Source of the DNA: Candidatus Rubrivivax defluviihabitans
GTDB taxonomy: Bacteria > Pseudomonadota > Gammaproteobacteria > Burkholderiales > Burkholderiaceae_C
Direction: 5' to 3'
Assembly (NCBI GenBank): GCA_016709385.1
Contig: JADJMW010000005.1
Span: forward strand, 62,001 to 126,000
Length of the DNA stretch: 64,000 bases
Below, one piece after another: positions 62,420-64,000 of this stretch. Position numbers and translations under genes: made by a program. Numbering within the stretch: position 1 is the first letter of the stretch; each line of letters begins with the position of its first letter. Under the pieces are notes generated by a model, which did no database searches, was not told the origin of the DNA, and worked only from the letters and a program-made list of their open reading frames with translations.

Positions 62420-62458
62420 GTTCACACCGGAGCGCGTCGTCGCGTTAGACGACCTGGC
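62420..62458 (+). pseudogene. Vestige of receiver first codons, copy 4
   Basis: In register with the intact receiver start, 13 codons read F-T-P-E-R-V-V-A-L-D-D-L-A against M-Q-S-I-L-V-A-V-V-D-D-E-V. The DD pair keeps its exact place while the ATG is now TTC. The match is short, but the register relative to the promoter is exact, as in copies 1 and 2. Confidence 0.4.
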
Positions 62459-62586
62459 AGGCGCACGCGCGGCCGGCGCACGACGGCAGCGTCCCGCAGG
62501 CACGGGCTCGACGCCGATCGCGGTGCGTCGCCGCCGGCGCTCGTGGCCATCCGACACACCCCGCACCGCTGCACGAGGAACCACCG

Positions 62587-62964
62587 ATGAGCAACTTCTG
62601 GGATCTTCTCTGGCTGATGTTCTCGGCCTTCATGTTCGTCGCCTACCTGTTCGTGATGTTCCAGGTCGTCGCCGACCTGTTCCGCGACAGTGAGCTCGGC
62701 GGATTCAGCAAGGCCTTGTGGATCATCGGCCTGATCCTGCTGCCGTTCCTGACGGCCCTGGTCTACGTCATCGCCCGCGGGTCGGGCATGGCCCGGCGAC
62801 AGCAGGCGGCGCTGCAGAAGACGCAGAGCGAGGCCGAGTCCTATATCAGGCAGGTGGCCGGCAAGTCGCCGGCGGACCAGATCGCAGATGCCAAGCGGCT
62901 GCTCGACGCCGGCACGATCTCGGCCGACGAGTTCGACCGCCTGAAGGCGAAGGCGCTGGCCTGA
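62587..62964 (+). CDS. Small membrane protein with PLDc_N-like and SHOCT domains
   Basis: 125 residues. Two membrane segments (LMFSAFMFVAYLFVMFQVVADLF and ALWIIGLILLPFLTALVYVIARG) followed by a C-terminal SHOCT motif: DQIADAKRLLDAGTISADEFDRLKAKALA. Known: SHOCT is a short oligomerisation motif. First gene of block D under promoter copy 4. Confidence 0.9.
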   Translation: MSNFWDLLWLMFSAFMFVAYLFVMFQVVADLFRDSELGGFSKALWIIGLILLPFLTALVYVIARGSGMARRQQAALQKTQSEAESYIRQVAGKSPADQIADAKRLLDAGTISADEFDRLKAKALA

Positions 62965-63047
62965 TCCGGTTCGCGCACTCTTCTTCCCATCGCCCGGCCG
63001 ACTGTCGGACCCGGGCATCAACCCCCTGCCCCCTGAAGGAGCTCACC

Positions 63048-63611
63048 ATGTTCAATCCAAGCAGGCCCGCGATCCGATATGCAGCGGCACTGGTGCTGTG
63101 CGCAGCCGGTGCCGCGCTGGCACAGTCGTCGAATGTGAGCTACGGCCGCATCACGGCGGTGACGCAAGGCTCGGCATCGGCGGGCAACGCCCAGACGGGG
63201 GGTGCCGTGGTCGGCGGCGCGCTCGGGCTGATCTCCGGTTCCGGCCAGTCGTCGAGCAACCAGGCGCTGCGCACCATCGGTGGCGCGGCGGCGGGTCGGC
63301 GCGTCGGGGCCATGGCCAGCTCGCGCCCGACGTTCGAGTACACCGTCCTGCTGGGTGGCACCTCGACGATCCGAATCGTGACCGACGAAGCCGGCATGCG
63401 CGTGGGCGACTGTGTCTCCGTGGAGCGCGGTAATTTCAACAATCTGCGACTGGTGGACGACGCACGCTGCGACCGGCCTGCACCGCCGACACCCGCGGCG
63501 GTCAGCGAGGCCAACGCCTGCCAGCAGGCCAAGGAAGCGCTGCTGCGGGCCGATACCGATGCCGATTTCGACCGCGCCGAGCGGCGTGTGCGGCTGCTCT
63601 GCGCGGACTGA
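63048..63611 (+). CDS. Glycine-zipper envelope protein
   Basis: 187 residues. Signal peptide MFNPSRPAIRYAAALVLCAAGAALAQ. A glycine-zipper segment follows: GGAVVGGALGLISGSGQSSSNQALRTIGGAAAGRRVGAMAS, resembling SlyB/Rcc01698-type outer-membrane proteins but without a lipobox. The C-terminal half has FEYTVLLGGTSTIRIVTDEAGMRVGDCVSVERG and a Cys-containing tail. GAAGGAG lies upstream of ATG 63048. Envelope role inferred. Confidence 0.82.
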   Translation: MFNPSRPAIRYAAALVLCAAGAALAQSSNVSYGRITAVTQGSASAGNAQTGGAVVGGALGLISGSGQSSSNQALRTIGGAAAGRRVGAMASSRPTFEYTVLLGGTSTIRIVTDEAGMRVGDCVSVERGNFNNLRLVDDARCDRPAPPTPAAVSEANACQQAKEALLRADTDADFDRAERRVRLLCAD

Positions 63612-63688
63612 TCTACGCGGACTGATGCGGCACGGCAGGCGCCGACTGGCCGGCCGCTGCGCGAGCCCACCACCTGCTGAGCCAACAG

Positions 63689-64000
63689 ATGAAGCTACGA
63701 ACGCTCTTTCTCGTCGGCATGACGCTGCTGGCGATCGCTCTGGCGCTGTTCCTGCCGGCGATGCCGCAGCCGCTGGCCTACCACGACTTCGCCGACAAGC
63801 GCGTGGCCTACGGCATCGAGAACTTTCTCGACGTGGCATCGAACCTGGCGTTCACGCTGGCCGGCCTGGCCGGCCTGGTGCTGGTGCTGCGGCCGCGCAC
63901 CTGCTTCGAGCAGCCGGCCGAGCGCTGGCCTTATCTGGTGTTCGCGATCGGCGTGCTGCTGACCGGCGCGGGCTCTTGTTACTACCACCTGGAGCCCAAT
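63689..64000 (+). CDS. Alkaline ceramidase-like membrane protein (5' part, cut by the window edge)
   Basis: The first 104 codons are visible, starting MKLRTLFLVGMTLLAIALALFLP. The family signature appears as FADKRVAYGIENFLDVASNLAFTLAGLAGLVLVL, then ERWPYLVFAIGVLLTGAGSCYYHLEPN, matching the alkaline ceramidase/PAQR-like hydrolase superfamily (CREST) with its YYHL Ser/His region. About two more membrane halves should follow beyond base 64000. Inner membrane; lipid or amide hydrolysis is inferred from the family. Confidence 0.75.
   Translation, partial: MKLRTLFLVGMTLLAIALALFLPAMPQPLAYHDFADKRVAYGIENFLDVASNLAFTLAGLAGLVLVLRPRTCFEQPAERWPYLVFAIGVLLTGAGSCYYHLEPN

Larger units (their letters stand above)
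62239..62586 (+). promoter_or_regulatory. Gap of about 350 bp with activator-box promoter copy 4 inside
   Basis: No intact gene. Left of 62365 there is only a short G+C-rich stretch downstream of the OmpV-type gene. The middle holds the fourth promoter copy and then a vestige of the receiver start; the last 130 bp lead to the SHOCT gene without a recognised feature. Confidence 0.5.

Overview
The window is high-GC (roughly two thirds G+C) DNA from a betaproteobacterium, most likely a Burkholderiales member near the Rubrivivax/Methylibium/Leptothrix group. That placement is inferred from gene content and protein style (PhaR, RnfH/RatA/SmpB order, tandem guaB-MFS-guaA, DUF4124). No rRNA, tRNA or CRISPR array was seen.

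Region 1 (1-15,297) is one end of an integrative and conjugative element of the SPI-7/PFGI-1 type, inserted at the 3' end of guaA. Reading leftward from guaA it holds a tyrosine integrase, a Gabija-like defence pair (OLD-family ATPase/TOPRIM nuclease plus UvrD-like helicase), an AlpA-like regulator on the opposite strand, a sigma-70-like factor, ParA, ParB, DUF2857, three copies of a winged-helix-like module in two proteins, PFL_4669-, DUF3577-, RadC- and DUF932-family proteins. The element continues beyond the left edge. Integrase, both defence genes and parB carry seven apparent single-base deletions in total, while none was noticed in the 49 kb of chromosome, so this end looks decayed (or is locally mis-sequenced).

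Region 2 (15,298-35,301) is ordinary chromosome: guaA, an MFS exporter, guaB, DUF4124, rnfH-ratA, smpB, metC, rimO, a structured intergenic repeat followed by a ParD/ParE-type toxin-antitoxin pair, phaR, an RND efflux pump with its adaptor, a small lipoprotein, and an OmpR-type two-component pair followed by a DegP-type protease.

Region 3 (35,302-64,000) is the most unusual part. Nearly everything lies on the + strand in four blocks, each headed by the same promoter: an ACTATKCCAAAGKCSAG box abutting a -35-like hexamer, a 17-bp spacer and a TANNNT -10. The blocks are (A) a SYLF lipoprotein, two alpha/beta hydrolases, an SH3 protein and a sensor kinase with a substrate-binding-protein-like sensor plus FixJ-type regulator; (B) four DUF1254/DUF1214 proteins, an alkylsulfatase-like metallo-beta-lactamase-fold enzyme, a barrel-like outer-membrane protein and a fifth DUF1254 protein; (C) a stand-alone receiver, a membrane protein, a SulP transporter, a DUF202 protein, a radical-SAM sulfatase maturase, its arylsulfatase, a HAD phosphatase, DUF1622 and a MipA/OmpV protein; (D) a SHOCT protein, a glycine-zipper protein and a ceramidase-like membrane protein cut by the right edge. 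The -10 sits exactly 9 nt before the first codon of the receiver gene in block C. In the other three blocks the same register contains degraded copies of that gene's first codons, suggesting that a promoter-plus-receiver unit was duplicated and the promoters retained to wire the blocks into one regulon. The working model is a sensor/FixJ-controlled sulfate-ester and organosulfur utilisation system with DUF1254 proteins as its uncharacterised core.
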